Below, piece after piece: positions 52,067-62,208 of a stretch of DNA of 64,000 bases (its first letter is position 1; the number at the start of each line of letters is the position of its first letter). Below the pieces are notes generated by a model that was given only the letters and a program-made list of their open reading frames with translations, was not told the DNA's origin and searched no databases. Location of the stretch: positions 1-64,000 of the forward strand of contig URWY01000002.1 of the NCBI GenBank assembly GCA_900551705.1. Reading direction: 5' to 3'. Both the position numbers and the translations under genes were made by a program. Source of the stretch: an uncultured Bacillota bacterium (GTDB taxonomy: Bacteria > Bacillota > Clostridia > Christensenellales > UBA1242).

Positions 52067-53815
52067 TTATAACTCCTCCTTGCTTAATTGTGACAAAGCA
52101 ATTTCTTTGTAAACTGGGCAATTTTTTAACAATTCTTCATGTTTACCAATTCCCACCATATTGCCGTTGTCCAAAACGATAATTTTATCTGCATTTTTGA
52201 TTGTTCCAATTCTTTGAGCAACAATCAAGCAAGTTGTGCCTTTGAGTTCTTTGTTAATCGTTCTTCTCAATGCTTTATCTGTCTTATAGTCAAGTGCTGA
52301 GAATGAGTCATCAAAAATGAGTATTTCTGATTTTCTCGCAAATGCACGCGCTATTGACAAACGCTGTTTTTGACCGCCAGAAACATTCTTCCCCCCTTGC
52401 GAGATGTGAGAATCGTAGCCGTCTGGCATTTTTTCAACAAAGTCTTTGGCTTGTGCTTGTTTAATTGCAAGTTGAATTTCTTCTTGACTTGGTTTGCCTT
52501 GTTTACTTTCACCAAAGCCAACATTTTCATTTATTGTCCCTGTAAACAAAACCGACCTTTGAGCAACATAGCCAACAATATTATATAAGTTTTCAAGTTT
52601 ATAATTTTTTACATCAACTCCATCAACTAAAATTTCACCTTCGGTGGCATCATAGAATCTTGGCACAAGGTCAATAAGTGTGCTTTTACCGCTACCAGTT
52701 GAACCAATAAAGGCTATCGTTTCGCCTTTATTTGCTTTAAATGAAATGTTTTTCAATACATATTCATCAGCGTTTGGATATTTGAAACAAACATTTTTAA
52801 ATTCAACTGTTCCTTCTTCGGTAGGCTTAGCACCTTCGCCGTCTTCAATGCTTGACTTTGTTTCTAACACTTCGTTGATACGCTTTGCTGATACAGATGC
52901 TCTTGGAAGCATGATAAATATCATGACAAGCATAATAAATGACATAATAACTTGAACTGCATACGACATAAATACAACCATGTCACTAAACAATGCAATT
53001 TTGTCCATGCCAGACGCCGCTTCAATGATATACGCTCCAACCCAATAAATCGCAAGTGAAATGCAGTTCATAACAAAATACATCATTGGGTTAAAAAGCG
53101 ACATTCTTTTATCAAGATAAAGATATGTATTTGTTAAATCTGTGTTCTTTTCTTCAAACTTATTTTCTTCAAATTGTTCGGCATTAAATGCTTTAACAAC
53201 TCTAAGCCCTGTAAGATTTTCTCTTGCAACCCTGTTGATATCATCAGTTTGTTTTTGCATTTTTTTAAATTTTGGAAGGCAAGCAATCAAAATTGCAATA
53301 ATCGTTGTAAGCAAAACAACAACTGCAATTGCTGTTACAACGCTCCATTGCCAACTTTTTCCAACAATTTTTACAATTGCCCAAACGGCCATTATTGGTG
53401 CTTTAACAAGCATTTGAAGCCCCATTGCAATAAAGTTTTGAACTTGAGTTACATCGTTTGTTGTTCTGGTTATCAAACTTGCTGTTGAAAAATGCTTCAT
53501 TTCGCTTTTTGAAAATTTTTGAATTTTTGAATAAACTTTTCCCCTGATTATAAGTCCAAGTTTTGCAGCAATTCTTGCAGCAAAAAATCCAACGACAACG
53601 CTCATCAATGCGCTGCCAACCGCGCAGGCAATCATGAAACCGCCGTTTTTCCAAATTTCACTCATATTGTCGCTGCCAGTTGTTAAAAGCGAGGTTATTT
53701 GCGACATATATTCAGGAAGTTTCAAATCTAGCCATACTTGTGCCACGATAAAAACAATACTGACCGCAGCCATAAGCCATTCTTTCCAAGTTAAATTTTT
53801 TAACATTTTTAACAT
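52067..53815 (-). CDS. ABC exporter subunit, degenerate-site half (BmrC-like)
   Basis: 582 residues with a six-helix membrane domain and a nucleotide-binding domain. Walker A is GSTGSGKST and the signature NVSGGQKQR is canonical, but Walker B reads ILIFDDSFSALD, with Asp replacing the catalytic Glu; the H-loop histidine is replaced too (VAQRIGT). That asymmetry is typical of heterodimeric exporters. AGGAG supports the start. It is second in a marR-led operon. Confidence 0.9.
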   Translation of the reverse strand: MLKMLKNLTWKEWLMAAVSIVFIVAQVWLDLKLPEYMSQITSLLTTGSDNMSEIWKNGGFMIACAVGSALMSVVVGFFAARIAAKLGLIIRGKVYSKIQKFSKSEMKHFSTASLITRTTNDVTQVQNFIAMGLQMLVKAPIMAVWAIVKIVGKSWQWSVVTAIAVVVLLTTIIAILIACLPKFKKMQKQTDDINRVARENLTGLRVVKAFNAEQFEENKFEEKNTDLTNTYLYLDKRMSLFNPMMYFVMNCISLAIYWVGAYIIEAASGMDKIALFSDMVVFMSYAVQVIMSFIMLVMIFIMLPRASVSAKRINEVLETKSSIEDGEGAKPTEEGTVEFKNVCFKYPNADEYVLKNISFKANKGETIAFIGSTGSGKSTLIDLVPRFYDATEGEILVDGVDVKNYKLENLYNIVGYVAQRSVLFTGTINENVGFGESKQGKPSQEEIQLAIKQAQAKDFVEKMPDGYDSHISQGGKNVSGGQKQRLSIARAFARKSEILIFDDSFSALDYKTDKALRRTINKELKGTTCLIVAQRIGTIKNADKIIVLDNGNMVGIGKHEELLKNCPVYKEIALSQLSKEEL

Positions 53816-53826
53816 ATTTTTTTCTC

Positions 53827-54261
53827 CTAGTCCCTACTTGCTATTTCTTTGATTTTCTTTTGAAGTTCTGATAGTAATTTTCCACATTGCTCAATTTCTT
53901 CTTCGCTGAAACAACTAAAAATCTCGTTTTCAACTTTTTTCTTTTTTGCGTTGATTTTACGCTCTATTTCATGCGCCTTTTCAGTTGGTAAAATGATATT
54001 CACTCTGCTGTCTTTTTCAGATGGTTTTCTAACAATAAAACCACTTTTCTCCAAATTAGATATTATGCTGGAAACGGAAGATTTGCGAACATTGCCAAAA
54101 TTTTCTATATCTTTTTGAGTTATTTCTCCCTTTTTGCTTTGTTTCAAAACAAACCCCAAAATAAAAAATTGTTTTCCAGTTAGCCCATATTTTAAAGCAA
54201 CAGAGCCAAAAATTCTATTCAAACTGTTTTCAATTTTCCTTAAATTTTCAACTATCAACAT
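53827..54261 (-). CDS. MarR-family regulator of the ABC exporter operon
   Basis: About 144 residues, start at the ATG 54259-54261 (GGAG upstream). The winged helix is visible in TQKDIENFGNVRKSSVSSII followed by KSGFIVRKPSEKDSRVNIILP. MarR proteins typically repress the adjacent transporter and release DNA on ligand binding. First gene of the operon, 11 bases before the exporter genes. Confidence 0.88.
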   Translation of the reverse strand: MLIVENLRKIENSLNRIFGSVALKYGLTGKQFFILGFVLKQSKKGEITQKDIENFGNVRKSSVSSIISNLEKSGFIVRKPSEKDSRVNIILPTEKAHEIERKINAKKKKVENEIFSCFSEEEIEQCGKLLSELQKKIKEIASRD

Positions 54262-54410
54262 TTCAAACTCCAAAATAGTTAGAATTCGAACCAATTATAT
54301 ACAAAATTTTGCCAATGTCAAGTGTTTTTTTGTAGAAATTTTAAAATTTTTTTAACTATTTATTTCATAAAATCATAATAAAAATTTATAAATGACAAAT
54401 AATAGATTTT

Positions 54411-56690
54411 GTGAAAAAGGTTTTTAAGTTGACCAGTATAATAGTTGCGTGTTTGCTAGCGCTTATGCTAATAGCGTTTGCTATTATTTTTGTCATTTTT
54501 TCAACACAAGCAAAGAAAGAAGTTTTTGACAGCACAAAACTTGCAACTTCATCTTTCCAAATTGAAGTTTATGATGAAACTGGTAATTTAATTACAGATA
54601 AAAACCAATTTAATAACCAACATATCAGCATAAAAGACCTTAACCCGAATACAATCGCCGCGTTTATATCCATAGAGGACAAAAATTTCTATAATCATTC
54701 TGGCGTAAACTATAAAAGAATGTTAAAAGCACTTGTTAAAAATTTAACCAGCGGCAAAGTTAAAGAAGGTGCATCAACAATTTCTCAACAATTAATTAAA
54801 AACACACACTTGTCAAGCGAACGAACCTATGAAAGGAAGATAAAAGAAATCTTTTTAGCAAAAGAAATGGAAAGACAGGTGTCCAAAGACGATATTTTGG
54901 AAAGTTATTTAAATATTATTTATTATGGAAACAATATTTATGGCATTGAAAATGCTGCAAGATTTTATTTTTCTAAGCCAGCAAGCGAATTAAATTTACA
55001 GCAAAGCGCAACACTTGCTGGAATGATAAAATCGCCAGGCAACTACTGCCCCATCACCAATGCTGAAAAGTGCAAAAACAGGCGCAATTTGGTGCTAAGC
55101 GAAATGCTAAAAGATGGCAAAATCAGCCAAGACGAGTACGAAAAAGCAAAAAATACGGATTTGGAGCTCAACATTGATGAAAATTTCAATAATGGTCAAA
55201 ATTCATATAGCCAAGCAGCAATAGATGAAGCACGCAAAATTTTAAATATTCCAACAAAACAAATTGCACTTGGGAAATACAAGATTTATACATATCAAAA
55301 TCCAAACAAACAAGCCGCACTCGAAAAAGCACTCAAAAATCAGTTCTCCGAAGTTGGAAAACACGACATTGCTGGCATTTCAATAAATAATTCAACATTT
55401 GGCGTTGAAGCATATTTTGGCAAAAGTTCATTTTCAATTTTAAATTCAAAACGCCAACCAGGGTCAATTATAAAACCAATTTTGGTGTATGGCCCTGCAA
55501 TGAATGAAAATAAAATTTCCCCTTCGACAATGATTTTAGACGACAAAATTGACATCAACGGCTACAAACCAGAAAATGTCACCAAAACATACTCTGGCTA
55601 TGTTTCTGTCCGCGAAGCCGTTGCAAAATCAATGAACATTCCAGCAGTCAAAACTTTGTCGTATATCGGCATTGACAAAGCAAAACGCTATGCTGAAAGA
55701 TTTGGCATTGAGTTTGACGAAAACGACAACGGTTATGCTCTTGCTCTTGGTGGCATGACCTACGGAACAAATCTTTTGACACTGACAAACGCCTATGCAA
55801 GTTTTGCTAACAACGGCAAATTTAAAACTGCCTGTTTTATAAAAGAAATAAAAGATAAGAACAATAAAACTATTTATACTAGTCAAAAACCCTACGACCA
55901 AATCCTGCGTGAAGATGCAAACTATTTAACTCTTGAAACATTGTTTGAAAGTGCAAAAACTGGAACTGCAAAAAGGCTATCCGACTTGCCTTACCAGATT
56001 GCTTCCAAAACTGGAACAGTTGGTAAAGGCGCATCAAACGGAGACGCCTATAACTTGGCAGTCACCACCGAAGATAGTGTTGGAGTTTGGGTTGGCAACT
56101 TAAAAGGCGAAGAAATTGGTTCAATAACTGGCGGCATCTTGCCAACCTATGTTGTGAAAGATTATTTCAAAGACATCTATAAAAAACATACGCCAAAAGA
56201 TTTTGAGATTCCTTCTTCAATCGCCGAAGTTGAGATTGATAGTTTGGAACTTGAAAACAATCACATCGTTGTAAAAGCAAACGATTATATTCCAGAAAGA
56301 TATAAAACAACGGCTCATTTTTCAAAGTTTAATTTGCCAAGTGAAATGTCGAATAACTTTTTAGAAATACAATCTCCAACGCTAACTGGCAAAGTTGAGA
56401 ACGGAAATGTTGTGCTCGAATTTGACGCAGAAAATTATTTAAAATATGATTTATATAAAATCGAAAATAATAATGAAAAATTAATAAAATCATTTGATGG
56501 AATTAGTGGAAAATTAAATTACACAGCACCATTTGGAAAAAATAAAAGCGAAAAATATTATTTAAAAACAAAAATAAAAAATTATGCAACTGGTCAAGAA
56601 ATTGAAAGCGAACCATCAAAAATAATTGAATTAATAAAAACTTCTAAAAACGCTGTGGCCACTGATAATTCTAATAAATGGTATATTTAA
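54411..56690 (+). CDS. Class A penicillin-binding protein (transglycosylase/transpeptidase)
   Basis: 759-residue bifunctional peptidoglycan synthase. Short cytoplasmic N-terminus, membrane anchor (about 9-32), GT51 domain with the catalytic Glu in IEDKNFYNHSG and GASTISQQLIKN, then the transpeptidase domain with PGSIIKP (active Ser near 352), SMN and SKTGT motifs, and a C-terminal beta-rich extension of about 130 residues. The start is GTG (54411-54413) without a Shine-Dalgarno; TTCATA and TATAAA (54387-54392) give a leader of about 12 bases. Confidence 0.93.
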   Translation: MKKVFKLTSIIVACLLALMLIAFAIIFVIFSTQAKKEVFDSTKLATSSFQIEVYDETGNLITDKNQFNNQHISIKDLNPNTIAAFISIEDKNFYNHSGVNYKRMLKALVKNLTSGKVKEGASTISQQLIKNTHLSSERTYERKIKEIFLAKEMERQVSKDDILESYLNIIYYGNNIYGIENAARFYFSKPASELNLQQSATLAGMIKSPGNYCPITNAEKCKNRRNLVLSEMLKDGKISQDEYEKAKNTDLELNIDENFNNGQNSYSQAAIDEARKILNIPTKQIALGKYKIYTYQNPNKQAALEKALKNQFSEVGKHDIAGISINNSTFGVEAYFGKSSFSILNSKRQPGSIIKPILVYGPAMNENKISPSTMILDDKIDINGYKPENVTKTYSGYVSVREAVAKSMNIPAVKTLSYIGIDKAKRYAERFGIEFDENDNGYALALGGMTYGTNLLTLTNAYASFANNGKFKTACFIKEIKDKNNKTIYTSQKPYDQILREDANYLTLETLFESAKTGTAKRLSDLPYQIASKTGTVGKGASNGDAYNLAVTTEDSVGVWVGNLKGEEIGSITGGILPTYVVKDYFKDIYKKHTPKDFEIPSSIAEVEIDSLELENNHIVVKANDYIPERYKTTAHFSKFNLPSEMSNNFLEIQSPTLTGKVENGNVVLEFDAENYLKYDLYKIENNNEKLIKSFDGISGKLNYTAPFGKNKSEKYYLKTKIKNYATGQEIESEPSKIIELIKTSKNAVATDNSNKWYI

Positions 56691-56870
56691 AAAAATCATT
56701 AATTATTAATTTAATTAATGATTTTATTTTTATTTTTTTACATAATTAATTATTTATTTAATTATTTATTTTTAAAATATTTATTTTATTTTTTTGAAAT
56801 ATTTTTATTTATTAATTTTTTATTTTATTTTTTATTTTATTTTTTATAATTTTTTAATATTTTTTTCAAA
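56691..56870. repeat. Hyper-AT spacer between the PBP gene and tsaD
   Basis: About 180 bases with almost no G or C, built of TTTATTT-like units. Its first part (56691-56732) can fold as AATCATTAAT paired with ATTAATGATT followed by a T-rich stretch and probably terminates the PBP gene. No coding sequence. Confidence 0.6.
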
Positions 56871-57929
56871 TTATAAAGCGATGGTAGGTTTTGCGGTTAA
56901 TGATAAATCTGACAAACCTTCACCTGCTTTAATCATAAAATAACCAGCCGAGCCAATCATCGCGCCATTATCTGTGCAATATTTTAAACTTGGGAAGAAA
57001 ACATCAATTTGATTTTTCTTGCACTCTGCTGTAAGTGTTTCTCTTAAAAAACTATTTGCAGATACGCCGCCAGCAACAACAAGTTTTTTCATACCTTTTT
57101 CTTTGCAAGCTTTAATTGCTTTTGTAGCCAATTCTTTTACAACCGCAGTTTGAAAACTTGCACAAATATCATCTATTGGCAACTTTTCATTTGGATTTTT
57201 TTGTTTCAAATTATGAACATAATTTATAACTGCAGTTTTAATTCCACTAAAACTGAAATTCAAACTATCTGTCATAATGTCGTGCGTAAATTTGATGTTG
57301 CTTTCTCCATTTTTCGCATGTTTGTCAACTTCTGGCCCGCCAGGATAACAAAGCCCCAAAACACGAGCAACTTTGTCAAACGCTTCTCCAGCGGCATCGT
57401 CAACAGTTGTTCCAATTAGTTCGTGATGTGTGTAGTTAACTATATTTAAAAGCGCAGTATGTCCGCCACTGACCATTAAACAAATAAATGGTGGTTCAAG
57501 AGTTTTTTCAGTTATATAATTTGCTGCAATGTGCCCTTTTATATGACTGACCGCAATCAAAGGAAGTTGAAGACTGAACGCCAAAGTCTTTGCAAAATTC
57601 ACTCCAACCATAAGTGCCCCAACAAGACCTGCGCCATAAGTGACAGCAATTGCATCAATATCTTTTTCCGAAACATTAGCGTCAGCAAGTGCCTGTTTAT
57701 AAACATTTGAAACTGCTAAAATATGATTTCTTGAAGCAATTTCTGGAACAACGCCGCCGTAAAGTCTATGAATTTCAATTTGGCTAGCAACAACATTTGA
57801 AAGCACTTCCCTGCCGTTTTTAACAACTGCGATTGATGTTTCATCGCAAGAACTTTCAACCGATAATACAATTATGTCTTTCTTGTCCTTTAACTTTTCA
57901 AATTTTTGTTTTGCTATTTCAAAATACAT
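56871..57929 (-). CDS. tsaD: tRNA threonylcarbamoyladenosine transferase TsaD
   Basis: Catalytic subunit for the t6A37 modification of ANN-decoding tRNAs. About 352 residues. The ASKHA motifs are visible: SVESSCDETSIAVV, the metal-binding HIKGH near residue 127, SGGHTAL and GGVSANSFLR. I choose the ATG 57927-57929 (GGGGG upstream); it follows the stop of the preceding gene by one base. Confidence 0.95.
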   Translation of the reverse strand: MYFEIAKQKFEKLKDKKDIIVLSVESSCDETSIAVVKNGREVLSNVVASQIEIHRLYGGVVPEIASRNHILAVSNVYKQALADANVSEKDIDAIAVTYGAGLVGALMVGVNFAKTLAFSLQLPLIAVSHIKGHIAANYITEKTLEPPFICLMVSGGHTALLNIVNYTHHELIGTTVDDAAGEAFDKVARVLGLCYPGGPEVDKHAKNGESNIKFTHDIMTDSLNFSFSGIKTAVINYVHNLKQKNPNEKLPIDDICASFQTAVVKELATKAIKACKEKGMKKLVVAGGVSANSFLRETLTAECKKNQIDVFFPSLKYCTDNGAMIGSAGYFMIKAGEGLSDLSLTAKPTIAL

Positions 57930-57930
57930 A

Positions 57931-58521
57931 TTATTCCCCCATTTCTGCACTTTTTCGTTCAATAATTAAGTTTAAGTCTTGCGATTTTTTAATTAAATTT
58001 ATGTCTACATTTTTATTTGAAACATAATAAGCTTTAATGGACGAAATATTAATATGTGGCACCACAATTAACGAATCGTAAAAACTTTTTGGCTTGCAAA
58101 TTTCTGATAATTGTTTTTCTTCATATTGATTGAACTTAACGGCTGCATTGATAAATTCTTCGTCACTTGCCCCACGAGCTTTTTGAAATAATGTTTTGTC
58201 CATGTCAATTTTTTTCTTCACATAATTGTAAAACTCGTCAGCATCTATTTTTAAGTAATCGTTATCATTATGCTCAAAAGCTATCATAACGCTGTCATCA
58301 TCTAAATAATTTTTACATTCAGCAGGAGTTGCGAAAGCACAAATTGAATCTTCCATCCATTCTTCTTTGTCAAGATAAGATAACACGCTTGGCAAGTCAT
58401 AAGTAAAATTATCATGATAAGTCCCGGCTAAGTCGTCACATTCAATACTGCCAAATTTATTTTGATTTTTTGCTATTTTTTCAAAAAATACATAGTTTGG
58501 AATCAAACAATATAATCTCAT
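57931..58521 (-). CDS. Hypothetical protein between prfB and tsaD
   Basis: No family recognised. 196 residues, soluble, acidic (CDDLAGTYHDNFTYDLPSV), with a C-terminal stretch predicted alpha/beta (SLIVVPHINISSIKAYYV). It is sandwiched one base from each neighbour in a prfB-unknown-tsaD operon, so a link to translation is plausible but inferred only from position. Confidence 0.65.
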   Translation of the reverse strand: MRLYCLIPNYVFFEKIAKNQNKFGSIECDDLAGTYHDNFTYDLPSVLSYLDKEEWMEDSICAFATPAECKNYLDDDSVMIAFEHNDNDYLKIDADEFYNYVKKKIDMDKTLFQKARGASDEEFINAAVKFNQYEEKQLSEICKPKSFYDSLIVVPHINISSIKAYYVSNKNVDINLIKKSQDLNLIIERKSAEMGE

Positions 58522-58522
58522 A

Positions 58523-59645
58523 TTACTCCTCCGTTTTTTTATTGCTTTTTATCAAATAATCGTTAATAAATGGTTGCAAGTCGCCGTCCATGACGCCGTA
58601 AACATCGCTGGTTTCATAGTTTGTTCTATGGTCTTTAACCATTGAATATGGGTGAAAAACATACGACCTGATTTGACTGCCCCACTCAATTTTTTTGAGT
58701 TCTCCACGAATTGATGAAAGTTTTTCCATCTCTTCACTTTCTTTTTTATCTGCAAGTTTTGCTCTAAGCATTTTCATGCAAGTTTCACGATTTTGAATTT
58801 GACTTCTTTCGGTTTGGCAAGAAACAACAATCCCAGTTGGAATATGTGTAATTCTTATCGCTGACTCTGTTTTATTAATATGTTGACCGCCTGCACCACT
58901 GCTACGATATGTGTCAATTTTCAAATCTTCGCTGCGAATTTCAGGCATTTCGCTTTCTTCAATCTCTGGCATAACTTCAACACTGGCAAAACTTGTATGC
59001 CTACGAGCATTCGCATCAAAAGGAGATATTCTAACAAGCCTATGCACTCCCTTTTCGCATTTTAAATAACCATAAGCATTTTCGCCATTAATAGAAAAAG
59101 TCACACTTTTAATTCCCGCTTCATCACCATCAAGCAAATTTAAAACTTCCATTTTAAAACCTTGCTTTTCGGCATACATGGAATACATTCTAAAAAGCAT
59201 TTGTGCCCAGTCCTGTGCTTCCGTGCCACCTGCCCCAGAATGAATTGTCAAAATAGCATTGTGCGAATCATATTTTCCATTTAGCATTGTTTCAATTCTG
59301 AGTTCTTCTTTCTTTTTTGTTAAATTTTGAAGCTCATTCAAAAGTTCGTCATAGAACTCTTTCGCTTCACTATCTGAACAACTTTCGCTTAACTCAATTA
59401 AAGTTTCGCAGTCGTTTAACTTACTTTCAAAATTCTTAATGCCTTCAAATTTATCTTCAACATATTTGAGTTCTTTGCCAACACGCTCTGCCGCTTTCAT
59501 ATCTTGCCAAAAGCCGTCACTTTGTTGTTCTTTTTTTAATTCATCAATTTTGTTTTTTAAACCGACTGGGTCAAAGACACTCCTTAATATACTGGAATTG
59601 TTCTCTTAACTCTTTAAGTTTTAATTTTTCATTTTCAACAATCAT
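58523..59645 (-). CDS. prfB: Peptide chain release factor 2, with programmed +1 frameshift
   Basis: Release factor for UGA and UAA. A 24-codon first part starts at the ATG 59643-59645 (AGGTG upstream) and ends at an in-frame TGA (59571-59573); a +1 shift at CTT-T-GAC continues into the main frame, giving 373 residues in all. The peptidyl-release motif is GGQ in SSGAGGQHINKTES and the stop-recognition motif is SPF in ISPFDANARRHT. The second part alone has a Met at 59500, but that start would drop the N-terminal domain's beginning. Confidence 0.95.
59570..59586 (-). other. prfB autoregulatory frameshift site
   Basis: On the minus strand AAGGAG (internal Shine-Dalgarno), TGT, CTT TGA C. This is the classical RF2 arrangement: when RF2 is scarce, the ribosome pauses at UGA and slips +1 on CUU, making more RF2. 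Confidence 0.95.
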
Positions 59646-59691
59646 TTTACACCTAATATAATTATATAATTTTTGACATTAAAGTCAACAT

Positions 59692-61671
59692 TTAAAAATT
59701 TTGCTTTTCCGACTGCAAAACAAGTTTGTTTGTTGCTCTTGTGACTATGTTATATAGAATGTTTTTATCAAGTTTATTTTTTAAATCATAGTCGTCTAAA
59801 TTTGCAACAATAACTTCTTCAAATTCAATACCTTTTACATTGTTTACACTTGCAACTAAAAGCTTACCATTTTCAAATTTGTTCAAAGTGCAATCAATTT
59901 GATTTTTTAATTTTGAGTAAAATTCATTCGCCGATCTTTCGTCTTTACACAAAATTGCCCTGCTTTCAAATTTTGAATTTCCCAAAAATTTAATAAGTTC
60001 AGTTGATTTAACAAACTCAACTTTGTCGCCATCTCTATCAAAATTTTTACTGCCAACATCTTTAACCTTGCTTGCAAATTCAGAAATCTGATTTGTCATT
60101 CTGTATGATTTTGTAAGATAAATCACTTCGCCAAGATTGCAAAATTCTGACAATTTCTTTAAATAGATTTCATCTAAGTTTTTAAAAATTGATTGGTTTA
60201 CATCGCCCAACACAATCCAATTACACGAGCAAATTTCTTTCAATAGTTCAAAATGTAGAGGGCTGTATTCTTGAAATTCATCAACTATTAGAACTTTGAC
60301 TTCATTCTTTTTTTCAAGTCCATAAAAATAATTTGCTAAATATAAAATTGCAATCAAATCATCAAAATTAACTGAAATTTTGCCATTTTTATAATTTTTT
60401 TCTAGTTTTTTATTAATTTTTTCATTATTTTTATAAAATTCAACCAAAACATCGTAAATATTTCCAAATGTATACATTGAATATAAATTGCTAAGCGCCC
60501 TGCTTTTTGCTTGGCTTGGGATATTTAAAATATCGCAAACATACTCGCTAATATTCGCAAGCCTTTCCGCTGGTTGCAATGCGCTAAATTTGTTCGTGAA
60601 GATATTCTCAATATCAGAAGCAGAAAAAACATCTTCTCCAAGTTTGATATCAGTTGCAACAAAATATTTGTTTTCATTTTGTTTCAAAAACTTTTTTAAA
60701 TCACAAACAAATTCAAATGAGTTCTTATATAAATAATCTTGCAATGCGACATTGTCTTTCAAAAGTCTTTCGCTCATTTCTTGACTTGATTCATAAGAAA
60801 ATCCTTCCAACTGCTCATGTGCGAAATCAACAAAAGTTATACTGTTAATTGAATGTTCGCCAAGTTCTGGTAAAACATTTTCAATATATTTTGAAAACAA
60901 GTCCGAATGAGAAATTACAAGCAAGTTTTCACTTGTCAATTCCTTTCTCATTGAATACAACAAAAATGCAGCGCGGTGAAGTGCTATTGAAGTTTTTCCG
61001 CTTCCAGCAACACCTTGAACAAGCATATTTTTCAAATCTGGTTCACGAATTATAACATTTTGCTCTTTTTGAATTGTTGCAACAATGTCTTTCATCTTGT
61101 CAGTTTTCGCACTTGCAAGTTCACTTTTTAAAATCTCATCGCCAACAGTTAAGGAACTATCAAAGGCATAAATGATTTTATCTTCCTTAACTTTATACTG
61201 CCTTTTTGCTAAAATTTCACCTTCAACTCGACCTTCTTCACAATTATAACCCGCATGACCAAGTTCATAATCGTAATACATCGATGAAATCGGAGCACGC
61301 CAATCGCAGACAAGTGGATAAGAATTTTGACCAACAAAACCAGTTTTACCAACATAAACATTATGGAAGCCATTGTCAGAAGTAAACTTAAAACTGCCAA
61401 AATAGCAAGATTTTTTCAAAATTTCAAGCAACATCTTTCTTCTTTTCAACATTTCTGATGCAAGTTCAAGATTTTCAAAATATAAATCAGTTGAAGTTTC
61501 TTCTTCAACATCCATATCATATATGCTGTCATCTTTATAAGCATAATGCTCTTTTAACGCATTTTCCGCTTGCCCTACCCTATCAGCCGTATCTTCAATT
61601 GCGGTGCAAACTTGTTTATAAACATCTTCAAGATGCTTTTCTTCAACTTTTAATTGTTCTTCATTTATCAT
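59692..61671 (-). CDS. helD: HelD-like UvrD-family helicase/RNAP recycling factor
   Basis: 659 residues. An N-terminal coiled-coil-like arm (1-75) and a HelD-type domain containing PLVCDWRAPISSMYYDY are followed by the SF1 core: Walker A GVAGSGKTS near 219, VDEFQEYSPLHF (motif II) and the late motifs GIEFEEVIVAN and NIVTRATNKLVL. HelD clears stalled RNA polymerase from DNA. It is shorter than Bacillus HelD (about 770), the shortening being in the C-terminal half. The ATG at 61669-61671 has no Shine-Dalgarno and a -10 box ends seven bases upstream. Confidence 0.85.
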   Translation of the reverse strand: MINEEQLKVEEKHLEDVYKQVCTAIEDTADRVGQAENALKEHYAYKDDSIYDMDVEEETSTDLYFENLELASEMLKRRKMLLEILKKSCYFGSFKFTSDNGFHNVYVGKTGFVGQNSYPLVCDWRAPISSMYYDYELGHAGYNCEEGRVEGEILAKRQYKVKEDKIIYAFDSSLTVGDEILKSELASAKTDKMKDIVATIQKEQNVIIREPDLKNMLVQGVAGSGKTSIALHRAAFLLYSMRKELTSENLLVISHSDLFSKYIENVLPELGEHSINSITFVDFAHEQLEGFSYESSQEMSERLLKDNVALQDYLYKNSFEFVCDLKKFLKQNENKYFVATDIKLGEDVFSASDIENIFTNKFSALQPAERLANISEYVCDILNIPSQAKSRALSNLYSMYTFGNIYDVLVEFYKNNEKINKKLEKNYKNGKISVNFDDLIAILYLANYFYGLEKKNEVKVLIVDEFQEYSPLHFELLKEICSCNWIVLGDVNQSIFKNLDEIYLKKLSEFCNLGEVIYLTKSYRMTNQISEFASKVKDVGSKNFDRDGDKVEFVKSTELIKFLGNSKFESRAILCKDERSANEFYSKLKNQIDCTLNKFENGKLLVASVNNVKGIEFEEVIVANLDDYDLKNKLDKNILYNIVTRATNKLVLQSEKQNF

Positions 61672-61678
61672 GTGATAT

Positions 61679-61707
61679 ATATTATCACTTTTAGCACTTT
61701 AAGTAAA
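61679..61707 (-). promoter_or_regulatory. Leaderless promoter of helD
   Basis: Minus strand: TTTACT (61702-61707), 17 bases including TGA, TAATAT (61679-61684), seven bases to the ATG. Same layout as nth. Confidence 0.65.
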
Positions 61708-61736
61708 TAAAAATTTAAAATTAATTAATTAAATTG

Positions 61737-61765
61737 TTGACAACTAAATTAGATTGTGCTATTAT
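61737..61765 (+). promoter_or_regulatory. tRNA-Arg promoter
   Basis: TTGACA (61737-61742), 17 bases including TGC, TATTAT (61760-61765). Confidence 0.8.
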
Positions 61766-61781
61766 ACCAATGTTTTGAAAT

Positions 61782-61858
61782 GCGCTAGTAGCTCAGTTGG
61801 ATAGAGCAGTGCCCTTCTAAGGCAAAGGTCAGGGGTTCGAATCCCTTCTGGCGCACCA
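61782..61858 (+). tRNA. tRNA-Arg (UCU)
   Basis: 77-base cloverleaf with encoded CCA; anticodon loop CTTCTAA gives UCU; T-loop TTCGAAT. Directly followed by copy 1 of the structured repeat. Confidence 0.95.
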
Positions 61859-61861
61859 AAC

Positions 61862-62009
61862 GCAAATTGTCGGGCTTTTAGCTCGATTTTTTGTTTATGC
61901 AAAAAATGCAGCGCATTGATGCCCGCAATTTGCTTATTACCGACCAAACGCGAAATTGTATTACAATTTCGGTCGGTACTCTCATGCGAAGTGATTGCTA
62001 CGAAGATAT
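61862..62009 (+). repeat. tRNA-trailing structured element, copy 1
   Basis: Starts three bases after the tRNA-Arg CCA. Contains a terminator-like hairpin (TCGGGC, loop, GCTCGA, T-run), a longer helix GCAAATTG(T)CGGGC with GCCCGCAATTTGC that shares the CGGGC arm, a second helix ACCGAC...CGAAATTG with CAATTTCGGTCGGT, and a tail ending CGAAGATAT. A second copy lies at 63298-63444. Not coding in any convincing frame. Confidence 0.8.
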
Positions 62010-62054
62010 ACAATAGGAAAAATTATTTAGTTGCGGGGCTTGAACGGAGAGTTA

Positions 62055-62082
62055 AAAAACTTGCCACTGGCAACTTTTTTTT
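62055..62082. terminator. Bidirectional hairpin between tRNA units
   Basis: TTGCC, loop ACT, GGCAA with an A-run before and eight T after, so it can terminate in both directions. The remaining bases 62010-62133 show no gene. Confidence 0.65.
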
Positions 62083-62110
62083 ACGCTTAGTTCAAATCCT
62101 AATATGCAAA

Positions 62111-62131
62111 CAAAAAAAGCCTTTCGGCTTT
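62111..62131 (-). terminator. Terminator of tRNA-Gln (UUG)
   Basis: AAAAGCC, loop GAAA, GGCTTTT on the minus strand, directly after the tRNA. Confidence 0.8.
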
Positions 62132-62133
62132 TC

Positions 62134-62208
62134 TGGCTGGGGTGGCAGGATTTGAACCTACGCATGCGGGAGTCAAAGTCCCGTGCCTTACCGCTTGGCT
62201 ACACCCCA
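62134..62208 (-). tRNA. tRNA-Gln (UUG)
   Basis: 75-base cloverleaf, acceptor TGGGGTG, anticodon loop with TTG, T-loop TTCAAAT, encoded CCA. Its partner reading CAG lies at 63218. Confidence 0.95.

Noticed and set aside
58523..59500. prfB as a truncated gene or pseudogene starting at 59500
   Set aside because: The upstream 24 codons, the internal Shine-Dalgarno and CTT-TGA-C show a programmed frameshift; the gene is intact.
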